A DNA stretch of 64,000 bases from Mycolicibacterium bacteremicum (GTDB taxonomy: Bacteria > Actinomycetota > Actinomycetes > Mycobacteriales > Mycobacteriaceae): positions 28,594-92,593 of the forward strand of contig NZ_MVHJ01000019.1 in assembly GCF_002086115.1 (NCBI RefSeq), written 5' to 3'. The translations under genes were made by a program, and so were the position numbers. The notes beneath the pieces are model-generated. The model searched no databases, had not been told where the DNA came from, and saw only the letters and a list, made by a program, of their open reading frames with translations. Below, piece by piece: positions 8,406-17,923 of the stretch. How positions within the stretch are numbered: the stretch's first letter is position 1; every line of letters starts with the position of its first letter.

Positions 8406-10376
8406 TCACGGTCCCGTCGCGGGCAGACCGGTGTACTCCGGCGTCTTGGGCGGCGGAATCTCCAGGCCGCAGCGGCGCAGTTCGAAGAGCGGCACCCGGT
8501 CGATGCGGTAGCTGCCGAAGTCCATGGCATGGATGACGTTGGACAGGAACCGGCGCGGGCCCAGCGGGGCGCGGACGGCATTCAGCATCGCCTCGGTGTC
8601 AGGACATTTCAGCGCGGCCTCGGCCTGGGCGATCCACTCCTCGTCCAGGTACGGCGGGATGTACGGACGTTCCTTGAGGAACGGTCCCTCGGCCACCGCC
8701 CAGTCCGGGAACAGGTTCTTGTCATGGCCGATGCGCGCGTCCTCCAGTCGCGCGGTGTGCGCGGCCAGCGGGTTGGTCAGACCGATCTGATCGATCACCC
8801 GGACGTCCAGGCCGACGTTCATGCCGAGCATGCCCATGTTGGTGAAAAATACTGTGTGCGGCCCGGTCTCGCCCGGCGGACGGGGCTTGTCCGGCGGCGG
8901 CGGGATGGCCGGGACGACATCCCACACGTCGTAGTTGCCCGACGGCAGCAGCAGCGCGCCGTCGGGGGTGTTGCGCAGCGCGACCAGCACCGCGCGCATC
9001 CGCGGATAGTCCAGGTAATCGGCCGCGGTCAGCGGGTGGGCGTGCCCGGTGGCCTGGGCATAGAAGCGCCGCTCGTCGACGATCCCGGTATAGGTGACGC
9101 GGGTGGCGTCCGAACCCATCCCCGGCGAATTCGCCGCCCACACCGCCCATCCCGCGACGGCCAGCCACAGCAGGCTCATCGCACCGGTGACCAGATAGCC
9201 GGTGCGCGCGGTCAGACCCGGCCGCTGCGGCAGCGCGATCGGGATGACCGCGACCGGCGCGAGGACCAGGAACAGCGCGGTCAGCAGGACCCGGCCGTGC
9301 ATGAAGTCGCCACCCTGGCGCACCCAGTAGACAGCCTGGATCACCCCGCTGGCGACAATGAAAACGACGGCGGCCGTGGGGTTCTGCAGCATCCGGGCCA
9401 GCCGGTTGGCGGCCGGACCCGGCGGCGCGGTCCGGGTCTGCCCGGGGCGCGCCCACACCAGCAGCACCGCCAGCACGATCAGTAGCACCAGCGGCACCCA
9501 CAGCAGATAGGGCGAGTTCAGGTTGTTCAGGTAGATCAGACCCTGCGACCACTTGGCGCCGGAGGCGTCCTTGGCGATCGCGGTCTGCGGCACCAACAGG
9601 CCGTAGTAACCCATCCGGAAGATCTGGTAGGCCACCGGAAGTGCGCCACCGGCAGCGACGATCAGCAGCCGCCGGCGCCAGCCCGCGGCGGCCAGCACCA
9701 TCATGACCAATGCCACACCGCCGACGAGTGCCAGTTCCGGGCGGACCAGCACGCTCAGGCCGGCCACGAAGGCCAGCGCCGCGGTCAGTACCGGCCCGGT
9801 GTCGGCACGCGCCTGCGACCACCGCACCAGCAGCCACCACAACAGGCCGACGTAGGCCAGCACCAGACCGTTCTCCAGGCCCGAGGAGGCGAAGTCGCGG
9901 GCCGGCGGGACGGCGATGTAGACGAGCACGCCGGCCGGCAGCAGCAGGGCACGCCGGCCGGCCAGCGCCGGCGCGTACAGCCGGGCGGTGCCCAGCATGA
10001 CCAGCACCACCCCGGCCACGCTGAGGCCGAGCGCGAGCGCCAGCGCGACGTACTCCAGCCGCACCGGGCCGGCGATCCAACTGGCCGCGGTGATCAGATA
10101 GGTCCACAGCGTGGACGTGTTCGATTCGACGCGCTCACCGGCGTTGAAGACCGGGCCGTTGCCGGCCAACAGGTTCCGCACGGTGCGCAATACGATCAGG
10201 CCGTCGTCGGCCATCCAGCGGCGCTGCCAGGCACCCCAGCCGAACAGTCCGGCCGCGACCAGCACCGAGAGCCACAGGCTGATCCGCACCGATGCGCTGT
10301 AGCGGATGGCGGGCCAGCCGGTCAGCCGCGCGGTGGTGGCGGCGCCGAACCGGTCAACTGAAGTAGGCAGCCGCAC
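8406..10376 (-). CDS. aftB: Terminal beta-(1,2)-arabinofuranosyltransferase AftB
   Basis: AftB is a polytopic GT-C-type enzyme that uses decaprenyl-phosphoryl arabinose to add the terminal beta-1,2 arabinofuranose of arabinan, the site later mycolylated by antigen 85. The protein has 656 residues with about ten membrane segments in the first two thirds and an extracytoplasmic C-terminal domain. The conserved early loop has the acidic pair typical of GT-C enzymes (RRWMADDGLIVLRTVRNLL). It starts at a GTG (10376) and overlaps the end of ubiA by 23 nt, so the two are translationally coupled. Position matches Rv3805c. Confidence 0.93.
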   Translation of the reverse strand: MRLPTSVDRFGAATTARLTGWPAIRYSASVRISLWLSVLVAAGLFGWGAWQRRWMADDGLIVLRTVRNLLAGNGPVFNAGERVESNTSTLWTYLITAASWIAGPVRLEYVALALALGLSVAGVVLVMLGTARLYAPALAGRRALLLPAGVLVYIAVPPARDFASSGLENGLVLAYVGLLWWLLVRWSQARADTGPVLTAALAFVAGLSVLVRPELALVGGVALVMMVLAAAGWRRRLLIVAAGGALPVAYQIFRMGYYGLLVPQTAIAKDASGAKWSQGLIYLNNLNSPYLLWVPLVLLIVLAVLLVWARPGQTRTAPPGPAANRLARMLQNPTAAVVFIVASGVIQAVYWVRQGGDFMHGRVLLTALFLVLAPVAVIPIALPQRPGLTARTGYLVTGAMSLLWLAVAGWAVWAANSPGMGSDATRVTYTGIVDERRFYAQATGHAHPLTAADYLDYPRMRAVLVALRNTPDGALLLPSGNYDVWDVVPAIPPPPDKPRPPGETGPHTVFFTNMGMLGMNVGLDVRVIDQIGLTNPLAAHTARLEDARIGHDKNLFPDWAVAEGPFLKERPYIPPYLDEEWIAQAEAALKCPDTEAMLNAVRAPLGPRRFLSNVIHAMDFGSYRIDRVPLFELRRCGLEIPPPKTPEYTGLPATGP

Positions 10377-11274
10377 CGACGGTACCGATCAAGGCCAGGG
10401 CGAGCACCTGCAGCACCCGGTCCCCCAGGGCGATCTCCTCGGGCTCGCCGGCATGGCCGCCGTCGATGTCGACCGCGTACCGCAGGATCGCGATGGTGAA
10501 GGGGATGATCGAGACGGCCCACCAGGACGCCGAGCCACCGTCGCGCTCGAAGGCGAACAGCGCGTAGCACAGCACCACCGCCGTGGCGGCCAGCGTCCAG
10601 ACGAACCGCAGGTATCCGCTGGTGTAACTCTCCAGCGATTTGCGGATCTTCGCGCCGGTGCGTTCGGCCAGCTGCAGTTCGGCATAGCGTTTGCCGGCCG
10701 CCATGAACAGCGAGCCGAACGCCATCACCAACAGGAACCATTGCGACAGCTGGATTCCCGCGGCCACACCGCCGGCGATGGCCCGGATGAGGAAGCCCGA
10801 GGACACGATGCAGATGTCGATGACCGCCTGGTGCTTGAGACCGAAGCAGTAGGCGAGCTGGATGACGATGTAGACACCGATGACCACCGCGAGGTTCGGC
10901 GACACCAGCCAGGAGATGACCAGCGCGGCCGCCCCGAGCAGCACCGCCAGGACGTAGGCCAGCGATTCGGGCACCACGCCCGCGGCGATCGGACGGTACC
11001 GCTTGGTGGGGTGCGCACGGTCGGCTTCGACATCGCGCGCGTCGTTGACCAGATACACCGATGAGGCGGCGAGACTGAACACCACGAAGGCCAGCAGCAC
11101 CTTGACGAAGACATCGCGATAGTCCTCGACGACGAAGCGGTCATCACCCAGGGCCGCCACCGGAGCGGCGAAGACCAGGATGTTCTTCACCCACTGGCGG
11201 GGGCGCAGCGCCTTGATGATCCCGGTCGCCAGATTCTTCGGTGGCGCGTGCGTCGGGTGAGGTTCTTCGCTCAC
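10354..11274 (-). CDS. ubiA: Decaprenyl-phosphate phosphoribosyltransferase UbiA
   Basis: This 306-residue UbiA-superfamily membrane enzyme (Rv3806c type) moves phosphoribose onto decaprenyl phosphate, the first step to the arabinose donor used by AftB. The aspartate motif NDARDVEADR and a second Asp region (AVDIDGGHAGEPEE) sit in cytoplasmic loops between hydrophobic helices. I chose the GTG at 11274. It overlaps the stop of the PAP2 gene by 4 nt (GTGA) and has AAGGA 9 nt upstream. The same frame is open much further upstream, but that part overlaps the PAP2 gene and is not coding. UbiA is a known site of ethambutol resistance mutations in M. tuberculosis. Confidence 0.94.
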   Translation of the reverse strand: MSEEPHPTHAPPKNLATGIIKALRPRQWVKNILVFAAPVAALGDDRFVVEDYRDVFVKVLLAFVVFSLAASSVYLVNDARDVEADRAHPTKRYRPIAAGVVPESLAYVLAVLLGAAALVISWLVSPNLAVVIGVYIVIQLAYCFGLKHQAVIDICIVSSGFLIRAIAGGVAAGIQLSQWFLLVMAFGSLFMAAGKRYAELQLAERTGAKIRKSLESYTSGYLRFVWTLAATAVVLCYALFAFERDGGSASWWAVSIIPFTIAILRYAVDIDGGHAGEPEEIALGDRVLQVLALALIGTVGAAAYFS

Positions 11275-11807
11275 AGTGCTGGTTCCTTTCGGGCCGCCGT
11301 GCGGTCCGCGACAACGTCGACAGTTCGGGCGACAGCCGCGCCGACCGCCACTCCGGTCAGCACGTCGGTCGGGTAGTGCACGCCGAGCACCAGGCGCGAG
11401 AGCGCCATCGGCGGAATCAGCAGCCACGGCAAGGGCAATCCGGTGGCCCGGCCCAGCAGGATCGCCGCGGCGGTGGTCGAGGTCGCGTGCGCCGACGGGA
11501 AACTCAGCGTGCTCGGGGTGCCGACGTTGACGGCGATGGCCGGGTGGTGCGGACGCTTGCGCTTGACCACCCGCTTGATGACGACGGCCGCCGCGTGTGC
11601 GGCGAAGGCGCCGGCCCCGGCGGTCAGCCACACCCGACGACGCTGCGGTTGCAGCGCCGCGCCCAGCACCGAGACGCCGACCCAACCGGCGCTGTGCTCA
11701 CCGAAATGCGACAGCGCCCGCGCACCGGCGAGCACGCCCGGGCGGCCGGCCAGCCCGGCCTGGACCGCGACCAGCGCCGCCTCCTCGGGCGCCAGATCCG
11801 CTGCCAC
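11271..11807 (-). CDS. PAP2 phosphatase (Rv3807c type, decaprenylphosphoryl-phosphoribose phosphatase)
   Basis: This 178-residue membrane protein is a PAP2 phosphatase. The three motifs are present: KRVVKRKRPHH (motif 1), PSAHATSTTAAA (motif 2) and SRLVLGVHYPTDVLTG (motif 3). In M. tuberculosis Rv3807c is the proposed phosphatase acting on decaprenylphosphoryl-5-phosphoribose, the product of the adjacent UbiA. The start is a GTG at 11807, one nucleotide after the glfT2 stop. Its end overlaps ubiA by 4 nt. The five genes glf to aftB thus form one tightly packed arabinogalactan operon. Confidence 0.9.
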   Translation of the reverse strand: MAADLAPEEAALVAVQAGLAGRPGVLAGARALSHFGEHSAGWVGVSVLGAALQPQRRRVWLTAGAGAFAAHAAAVVIKRVVKRKRPHHPAIAVNVGTPSTLSFPSAHATSTTAAAILLGRATGLPLPWLLIPPMALSRLVLGVHYPTDVLTGVAVGAAVARTVDVVADRTAARKEPAL

Positions 11808-11808
11808 G

Positions 11809-13761
11809 TCAGGCCTGTTCCAGCGCGGCGGGTGCCGAGCCGGACGGGAGCAGGACCTCTTCCCACCGCGTGGTGCTGGTCAGTTCGGGCAGCGCGGCGC
11901 GATAAACCTTGCGCATCCTGTTGAACTTACGGAACAGCTGCACCTGGCGCTTGAGCGACTCGCGCAGCAGTTCGGACATCTTCTCCCGGTCCCGCTGCCG
12001 GTACACCACGCCGCGGCCGTCGGCGGTCGTCACGGTGACACCGTCGACGACGCACAACGAGAACCAGCGGGCGTCCTGGGTCGCGACGTTGATTTGCGGC
12101 CGCACATGGTGCTCGGGGTCGTGGGCCGAGAGCTGGTGCAGTACACCGCGGGTCAACCGCACCGTGATGGACACCGGATTGGTGGGGATCTTGACCTTGC
12201 GGCGCCAGCGCTTGTCCGACGGGGCGGGCAGCACGGTCGCGCTCTCCAACACCACTGCGTCCGGGAAGTCCTGACGCATCTTGCGCACCTCGGGCAGTGC
12301 CGACTCCAGGATCGAGAAGATGTGGTCGGGGCCGGCCAGGAAATCGTCCATCGCCTTGTTCTGGATGGCGACGGTCGAATACTCAAGGCACAGCAGGTGT
12401 TTGACGGTCGCCTTGAAGTGGCTGGCGATCAGCCCGCCGATCTTGCCGTCCCAGTGCAGGGCGGCCACCACCAGCCGGTTGCGCAGATGGAAGTAGGCCT
12501 GCCAGTCGATGGCGTCGTCCTTGTCACTCCAGGCCATGTGCCAGATCGCCGCGCCGGGCAGGGTGACCGTCGGATAGCCGTGCTCACCGGCGCGCAGGCC
12601 GTACTCGGCGTCGTCCCACTTGATGAACAGCGGCAGCGGCTGGCCGAGCTCCTGGGCGACCTGGCGCGGGATCATGCACATCCACCAGCCGTTGTAGTCG
12701 ACGTCGATACGGCGGTGCAGCAGCCGGCTGCGCTCGTGTTCCTCGGCATTGAGCGGGTACTTGGCGAAGTTGTGGTCGTACTCGGTGTTGATCGCGCCGG
12801 TCCACATGAAGTTCTCGGAGTCGACCATCTCGCCCATCACGTGCAGATGGCTGGGCTCCTGCAGGTTGAGCATCTGGCCGCCGACCAGCGTTGGCACTTT
12901 GGCGAACCGGTTGAATGCCAACGCCCGCAGGATCGAGTCGGGCTCGACGCGGATGTCGTCGTCCATGAACAGGATCTGCTCGCACTCGGTGTTCTTGAGC
13001 GCCTCGTACATCACCCGGCTGTATCCGCCGGAGCCGCCCAGATTGGGCTGGTAGCGCACCGAGAGGCGGTCGCCCAGCGCGGCCGCGGCGGCCTCGAAAC
13101 CGGGATGGTCCTTGGCCTGCCGGGTGCCCTGATCGGACACGATGACCGCGCTGATCACGTTGTCCACCAACGGGTCCGAGGTGAGCGCCGACAGTGCGCT
13201 GACACAGTCGGCCGGCCGGTTGAAGGTGGGGATGCCGATGGCCACGTCAGCCCGGCCGGGCGCCTGCTGCGGGGCGTACCAGCCCGCGCTGTGCACCGTG
13301 ACCTTGGTGTCGGTGGTGATGTCGAACCAGATCCAGCCACCGTCCTCGAACGGTGCGAGCTCGACCTCGAACTCGGTGACGGCCGGGGTGTCGTCGACGC
13401 TGGAGGCCTCGGTGCCGCCGACGGTGATCCGCGCGCCGGTCGCCTTGGACCGGTAGACGTCGATACGCGCGCTGCCGGTCAGTTCGACGCGCAGCACCAC
13501 CGATTCCAGGATCGACCAGCGCCGCCAGTAGCTGGCCGGGAAGGCGTTGAAGTACGTGGCGAAGGAGACCTCTGACTCGGCGCCGATCTCCAGGGTGGTG
13601 CGGGTCGGCGCGTGCGCACGGCGGGCGTTGGTCTCGGATTCCTCGATGTAGAGCTTGCGCACGTCCAGCGGCTCACCGGGACGGGGGAGGATGATCCGCG
13701 ACAGCAGGCTCACCGCGCGCGACTCGGTCGAGTCGAGTGCTCCGGATGGGATGTCGCTCAT
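11809..13761 (-). CDS. glfT2: Galactofuranosyltransferase GlfT2
   Basis: GlfT2 polymerises the galactan chain of arabinogalactan with alternating beta-1,5 and beta-1,6 links from UDP-galactofuranose. This GT2 protein has 650 residues: an N-terminal beta-sandwich domain, then a GT-A fold. The metal-binding motif is FMDDDIR (Asp267-269). WDDAEYG and WHMAW supply the likely catalytic acid region and His. The start ATG at 13761 overlaps the glf stop by 4 nt (ATGA). Its donor is made by Glf, encoded immediately upstream. Synteny with Rv3808c is exact. Confidence 0.96.
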   Translation of the reverse strand: MSDIPSGALDSTESRAVSLLSRIILPRPGEPLDVRKLYIEESETNARRAHAPTRTTLEIGAESEVSFATYFNAFPASYWRRWSILESVVLRVELTGSARIDVYRSKATGARITVGGTEASSVDDTPAVTEFEVELAPFEDGGWIWFDITTDTKVTVHSAGWYAPQQAPGRADVAIGIPTFNRPADCVSALSALTSDPLVDNVISAVIVSDQGTRQAKDHPGFEAAAAALGDRLSVRYQPNLGGSGGYSRVMYEALKNTECEQILFMDDDIRVEPDSILRALAFNRFAKVPTLVGGQMLNLQEPSHLHVMGEMVDSENFMWTGAINTEYDHNFAKYPLNAEEHERSRLLHRRIDVDYNGWWMCMIPRQVAQELGQPLPLFIKWDDAEYGLRAGEHGYPTVTLPGAAIWHMAWSDKDDAIDWQAYFHLRNRLVVAALHWDGKIGGLIASHFKATVKHLLCLEYSTVAIQNKAMDDFLAGPDHIFSILESALPEVRKMRQDFPDAVVLESATVLPAPSDKRWRRKVKIPTNPVSITVRLTRGVLHQLSAHDPEHHVRPQINVATQDARWFSLCVVDGVTVTTADGRGVVYRQRDREKMSELLRESLKRQVQLFRKFNRMRKVYRAALPELTSTTRWEEVLLPSGSAPAALEQA

Positions 13762-14987
13762 GATGGGTTACTGCCTTCGTCGTCGGCATTCAGCGCCACC
13801 CCGTCACGCAGGTGCGGAGCCAGAATGTTGTCGTACATGTTCAGCGCACTGGCGATGGCCATGTGCATGTCGAGGTACTGATAGGTGCCGAGCCGGCCCC
13901 CGAAGAGCACCCGGGCCGCGACGGTCTCGGCCTTGGCGCGCGCACGGTATCCGGCCAGCAGCGCCCGGTCGGCGTCGGTGTTGATCGGGTAGTAGGGCTC
14001 GTCGTCGTCTTCGGCGAAGCGGGAGAACTCCCGCATGATGACCGTCTTGTCGGTCGGGTAGTCGCGCTCGGGATGGAAGTGCCGGAACTCGTGGATACGG
14101 GTGAACGGCACGTCGGCGTCGTTGTAGTTCATCACCGGGGTGCCTTGGAAGTCCCCGGTCGGCAGCACCTCGGTCTCGAAGTCGAGCGTGCGCCAGCCCA
14201 GTCGGCCGTCGGCGTAGTCGAAGTAGCGGTCCAGCGGCCCGGTGTAGACGACCGGCGCCTGCGGGCTCTCGGCCCGCAGTTGCTCACGCACGTCGAACCA
14301 GTCGGTGTCCAACCGCACCTCGATGCGGTCGTCGGCGGCCATGTTCTGCAGCCAGGCGGTGTACCCGTGGACCGGGAGTCCCTCATAGGTGTCGTTGAAG
14401 TAGCGGTTGTCGAAGTTGTACCGCACCGGCAGCCGATTGATGATTGCGGCGGGCAGTTCGGCCGGGTCGGTCTGCCACTGCTTGGCGGTATAGGCCTTGA
14501 CGAACGCCTCGTACAGCGGGCGGCCGATCAGCGAGATGGCCTTCTCTTCCAGGTTCTGCGCGTCGGCGGTGTCGATCTCGGCGGCCTGTTCCTTGATCAG
14601 TGCGCGCGCCTCGTCGGGGGTGAAGTAGCGCCCGAAGAACTGCGAGACCAGACCCAGCCCCATCGGGAACTGGTAGGCCTGGCCGTTGTGCAGGGCGAAC
14701 ACCCGGTGCTGGTAGCCGGTGAAGTCGGTGAACTTGCGCACGTAGTCCCACACCCGCTTGTTGGACGTGTGGAACAGGTGGGCGCCGTAGCGGTGGATCT
14801 CGATGCCGGTTGCGGGGTCCGGCTCGGAGTAGGCGTTACCTCCTATATGGGACCGCCGCTCGACGACGAGCACCCGCTTGCCGAGTTCGGTGGCAGCCCG
14901 CTCGGCGATCGTGAGGCCGAAGAATCCGGATCCGACGACGATGAGGTCAAAGCGGTCGGTGGGCTGGCCAGGAGATTGATCGGTCAT
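13758..14987 (-). CDS. glf: UDP-galactopyranose mutase Glf
   Basis: Glf is a flavoenzyme that converts UDP-galactopyranose to UDP-galactofuranose for GlfT2. The protein has 409 residues. The FAD-binding motif VVGSGFFGLTIAERA is followed by ERRSHIGGNAYSE. The conserved HKYGAHLFHTSN-type segment (here HRYGAHLFHTSNKRVW) and C-terminal FGGRLGTYQYLDMHMAIASAL are clear. I chose the ATG at 14987 (MTDQSPGQ), which gives the family length. The upstream ribosome binding site is poor. The frame is open 28 codons further upstream without family similarity. Confidence 0.95.
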   Translation of the reverse strand: MTDQSPGQPTDRFDLIVVGSGFFGLTIAERAATELGKRVLVVERRSHIGGNAYSEPDPATGIEIHRYGAHLFHTSNKRVWDYVRKFTDFTGYQHRVFALHNGQAYQFPMGLGLVSQFFGRYFTPDEARALIKEQAAEIDTADAQNLEEKAISLIGRPLYEAFVKAYTAKQWQTDPAELPAAIINRLPVRYNFDNRYFNDTYEGLPVHGYTAWLQNMAADDRIEVRLDTDWFDVREQLRAESPQAPVVYTGPLDRYFDYADGRLGWRTLDFETEVLPTGDFQGTPVMNYNDADVPFTRIHEFRHFHPERDYPTDKTVIMREFSRFAEDDDEPYYPINTDADRALLAGYRARAKAETVAARVLFGGRLGTYQYLDMHMAIASALNMYDNILAPHLRDGVALNADDEGSNPS

Positions 14988-15238
14988 CGGCAGCAAGGGT
15001 ATCCGACCGGGCCCCGCCGACCCGAAACGTGTGACATGCCCGGCCGAACCGGCAGGTCGCGATTCGCTCACGATTCAGCATCGTCACTCTAGACCCACGA
15101 GTCACAGCAGTACCATCAAACACGTTGGCAGCGCGTCGGTTACCCGGGCACGAGAACCGCCGCGACGCCGGCTCACCACCCGCCTGCATTTTCAGATGAA
15201 CCCAGAAAACACGTAGTCCATGTATTGAGGAGACTTCC

Positions 15239-16219
15239 GTGCCGAACCGACGTCGACGCAAGCTCTCGACAGCCATGAGCGCAGTCGCCGCCCTGGCCGT
15301 CGCAAGTCCAGTCGCCATTGCCGCCGTATCCGAGATGTCTGAGGTCAAGGAACCTCAGCATCGCGAGTTCACCCATGCGGCGGTGATCACCGACCTTCCG
15401 ATGGAACTGTTCTCGGCGCTGTCCCAAGGCCTGTCGCAGTTCGGCGTCAACATGCCGCCGATGCCCACCAGCCTGCTCACCGGCTCGCCGGCCGCGAGTC
15501 CCACGCTGGTCTCCCCCGGCCTGGCCTCGCCCGGCCTCACCTCGCCGGGGCTGACCTCGCCGGGGCTGACCACACCCGGACTGACCGCCCCCGGTCTGAC
15601 CACACCGGGATTGACGACCCCGGAGCTGACCACGCCCGGTCTGACAACCCCCGGTCTGACGACCCCCGGTCTGAGCACGCCCGAGCTGACAACCCCCGGG
15701 CTCACCGCACCCGGATTGTCCACCCCCGAGCTGAGCACCCCCGGGCTGAGCATCCCGCCGGTCGGCGCGTCCGGTCCGTCGCTGTCCCCGGGTGCCCTGT
15801 CGCCGGCATCGCTGACCGACCCGGGGCTGACCAGCCCGGTCGGCCTGACCGATCCGGCCCTCGGCGGGATCGGCCTGCCCGGTGAGATCCCGATCGCCGC
15901 GCCGATCGGCCTCGACCCGATGGCCGGCACCTACCCGATCCTGGGTGCCGACCCGTCACTGGCCGCGCCCGTCGCGGCCCCCGGTGGCGGCGGCCTGCTC
16001 GGCACCATCAACAGTGCCGCCGAGCAACTGGGCGCGGGCCAGGCCATCGACCTGCTCAAGGGCATGGTGATGCCGGCGATAATGTCCGCGGTCAAGAGCG
16101 CGGCCCCGGCCGCCGCTCCCGCCGCGGCTGCCGCGCCGGCCGCAGCGGCTCCGGCGCTGGGTGCGGCCGAGGCCGCCACGGGTGCCGCCGCCGCAGCGGC
16201 ATCCGCAGCCGGGGCGTAA
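15239..16219 (+). CDS. erp: Exported repetitive protein Erp (PirG)
   Basis: This is a 326-residue exported surface protein needed for full virulence and envelope integrity in mycobacteria that have been studied. A signal peptide lies at the start (KLSTAMSAVAALAVASPVAIAAV). The central region, about residues 88-170, consists of PGLTS/PGLTT/PELTT-type pentapeptide repeats. The C-terminus has a hydrophobic Ala-rich tail. The GTG start at 15239 has GAGGAG 7 nt upstream. Repeat number varies strongly between species, so the repeat block is the likely site of length variation. It is transcribed away from glf. Confidence 0.93.
   Translation: MPNRRRRKLSTAMSAVAALAVASPVAIAAVSEMSEVKEPQHREFTHAAVITDLPMELFSALSQGLSQFGVNMPPMPTSLLTGSPAASPTLVSPGLASPGLTSPGLTSPGLTTPGLTAPGLTTPGLTTPELTTPGLTTPGLTTPGLSTPELTTPGLTAPGLSTPELSTPGLSIPPVGASGPSLSPGALSPASLTDPGLTSPVGLTDPALGGIGLPGEIPIAAPIGLDPMAGTYPILGADPSLAAPVAAPGGGGLLGTINSAAEQLGAGQAIDLLKGMVMPAIMSAVKSAAPAAAPAAAAAPAAAAPALGAAEAATGAAAAAASAAGA
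15505..15755 (+). repeat. Tandem 15-nt coding repeats of Erp (PGLTS/PGLTT family)
   Basis: About sixteen degenerate 15-nt units encode P-G-L-T/S-T/S/A or P-E-L variants in frame with erp. Individual units such as CCCGGTCTGACAACC recur with few changes, so the block is prone to slippage and recombination. Confidence 0.85.
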
Positions 16220-16244
16220 TCCGCAACGACAGACCCTTCACCTG

Positions 16245-16282
16245 ACGGCACCGCAGAAGCCACATCGGCTCTGCGGTGCCGT
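16245..16282 (+). terminator. Strong hairpin terminator after erp
   Basis: A perfect 13-bp inverted repeat (ACGGCACCGCAGA at 16245-16257 and its complement at 16270-16282) has a 12-nt loop and lies 25 nt after the erp stop. There is no U-tract, which is common for mycobacterial terminators. Confidence 0.75.
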
Positions 16283-16327
16283 TATGTGACGCGCGTGTCG
16301 CAACATGAGTAACAGTAAGCACATACG

Positions 16328-16333
16328 TAACAT
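16328..16333 (+). promoter_or_regulatory. -10 element TAACAT for a leaderless start
   Basis: TAACAT matches TANNNT and ends 6 nt before the GTG at 16340, so transcription would begin at or next to the start codon. No Shine-Dalgarno sequence precedes this GTG. Confidence 0.5.
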
Positions 16334-16339
16334 CTGCTT

Positions 16340-17923
16340 GTGCCGCGCCGCCGTTCCACACCCTCGCTACTGCTGTCCGCAGTGCTGGGGACGGTCGCGA
16401 TCCTGCCCTGGGCGATCACCGGAATCCCCGACGAGCAGCCCCCGGCGGACACGGCCATCACCCAGCAACCGCTGAGCGGTCTCGGCACCGGAGAGACCAT
16501 CCGCGAGATCCATCAGGACACCCCCTTCTCGCTGGTCGCGCTGACCGCCGCGGATCTCGACGGCACCACGGCCCGGGTGCGGGCGCAGCGCGCCGACGGC
16601 AGCTGGGGACCCTGGTACCAGGCCGAGGCGCTCGACGGCGTCGGCCCTGAGAAGCCCGACACCCACGGCACCGAACCGGTCTTCGTCGGACGCACCACCA
16701 CCGTCCAGATCGCAGTCTCCCGGGCGCCCGCCCCGGATCAGAAGGCCGGCCCGGACCTGGGCTACATCCCGGCCAATGTCGAGCAGCGGCTGCCGATGAA
16801 CGTCAACGCGGTACTCATCAGCCCACCCGAGGCGCCGGTCGACATCCAGATCCCGCCACCCGCCGCGGTCACCGTGCCCGGTCAGGCTCCCCAGATCATC
16901 AGCCGCGCCCAGTGGGGCGCGAACGAGTCGCTGCGCTGCGGCGCACCCATCTACGACCGCGGGGTACGGGCCGGCGTCGTCCACCACACCGCGGGCAGCA
17001 ACGACTACACCCCGCAGGATTCGGCGGCCATCGTCCGGTCGATCTACGAGTACCACGCCCGCACGCTGGGCTGGTGCGATATGGCCTACAACGCCCTGGT
17101 CGACCGGTACGGACAGGTCTTCGAGGGACGCGCGGGCGGGATGGACCGGGCCGTGCAGGGCGCGCACACCGGCGGGTTCAACTCAGACACCTGGGGCGTG
17201 GCCATGATCGGCGATTTCAACGCCGAACCGCCCACTCCGATCCAGCTGCGCACCACCGGACGGCTGCTGGGCTGGCGACTCGGACTGGACCGGGTGGACC
17301 CGCGCGGCACCGTCACCCTGACCTCCGCCGGTGGCAGCTTCACGCTGTTCCCCCGGGGCGCGACGCCCACACTGCCCAACATCTTCACCCACCGCGATGT
17401 CGGCAACACCGACTGCCCGGGCGCGGCCGCCTACGCCCAGATGGGTCTGCTGCGCGATATCGCCGCCCGGTTCAATCAGCCGCCGGGCCAACAGGATCTT
17501 GTCGACTCACTGCGCGGCGGGGCCATCTTCACCAAATGGCTGGCCCAGGGCAGCGAGAAGGGGCCGCTGGGCATGCCGACCTCACCGGAGTCCTCGGGCT
17601 TCGGCAGTGCGCGCTATGCCACCTTCGACCACGGGGCCATGTACTGGTCGCCGGAGTCGGGTGCGCAGCCGGTCACCGGGGCCATCTACGAAGCTTGGGG
17701 CACACTGGGATTCGAGCGTGGCGCGCTGGGGTTGCCGACCAGCGCCGAGATTCACGAACCGCTGTGGATCAAGCAGAACTTCCAGCACGGCACGCTCAAC
17801 TTCGATCGCGAGGACGGCACCGTCACCCGGGTGATAGACGGTGTGCCCCATGATGTTCCGGCCGCGGACCACTCCCCCGTCCAGCTGGAGCGGTTCACCC
17901 CGATCAGCGCCGGGAAGCTATAG
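16340..17923 (+). CDS. Exported N-acetylmuramoyl-L-alanine amidase-like protein with LGFP repeats (Rv3811 type)
   Basis: This is a 527-residue exported protein. A signal peptide (LLLSAVLGTVAILPWAITGIP) precedes a beta-rich region. An amidase_2/PGRP-like domain follows at about residues 185-370, with zinc-ligand candidates His in VVHHTAGS and His in FTHRDVG plus Cys in NTDCPG. The C-terminus holds LGFP-type repeats (LGMPTSPE, LGLPTSAE) that bind the cell envelope in corynebacterial and mycobacterial proteins. The likely reaction is cleavage of the amide between muramic acid and the stem peptide. The GTG start lacks a ribosome binding site and fits a leaderless message. Its stop overlaps that of the convergent HAD gene. 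Synteny is with Rv3811. Confidence 0.87.
   Translation: MPRRRSTPSLLLSAVLGTVAILPWAITGIPDEQPPADTAITQQPLSGLGTGETIREIHQDTPFSLVALTAADLDGTTARVRAQRADGSWGPWYQAEALDGVGPEKPDTHGTEPVFVGRTTTVQIAVSRAPAPDQKAGPDLGYIPANVEQRLPMNVNAVLISPPEAPVDIQIPPPAAVTVPGQAPQIISRAQWGANESLRCGAPIYDRGVRAGVVHHTAGSNDYTPQDSAAIVRSIYEYHARTLGWCDMAYNALVDRYGQVFEGRAGGMDRAVQGAHTGGFNSDTWGVAMIGDFNAEPPTPIQLRTTGRLLGWRLGLDRVDPRGTVTLTSAGGSFTLFPRGATPTLPNIFTHRDVGNTDCPGAAAYAQMGLLRDIAARFNQPPGQQDLVDSLRGGAIFTKWLAQGSEKGPLGMPTSPESSGFGSARYATFDHGAMYWSPESGAQPVTGAIYEAWGTLGFERGALGLPTSAEIHEPLWIKQNFQHGTLNFDREDGTVTRVIDGVPHDVPAADHSPVQLERFTPISAGKL

Noticed and set aside
11443..13575. 710-codon plus-strand frame across glfT2
   Set aside because: It is a shadow of glfT2 and the PAP2 gene with no similarity and no start context.
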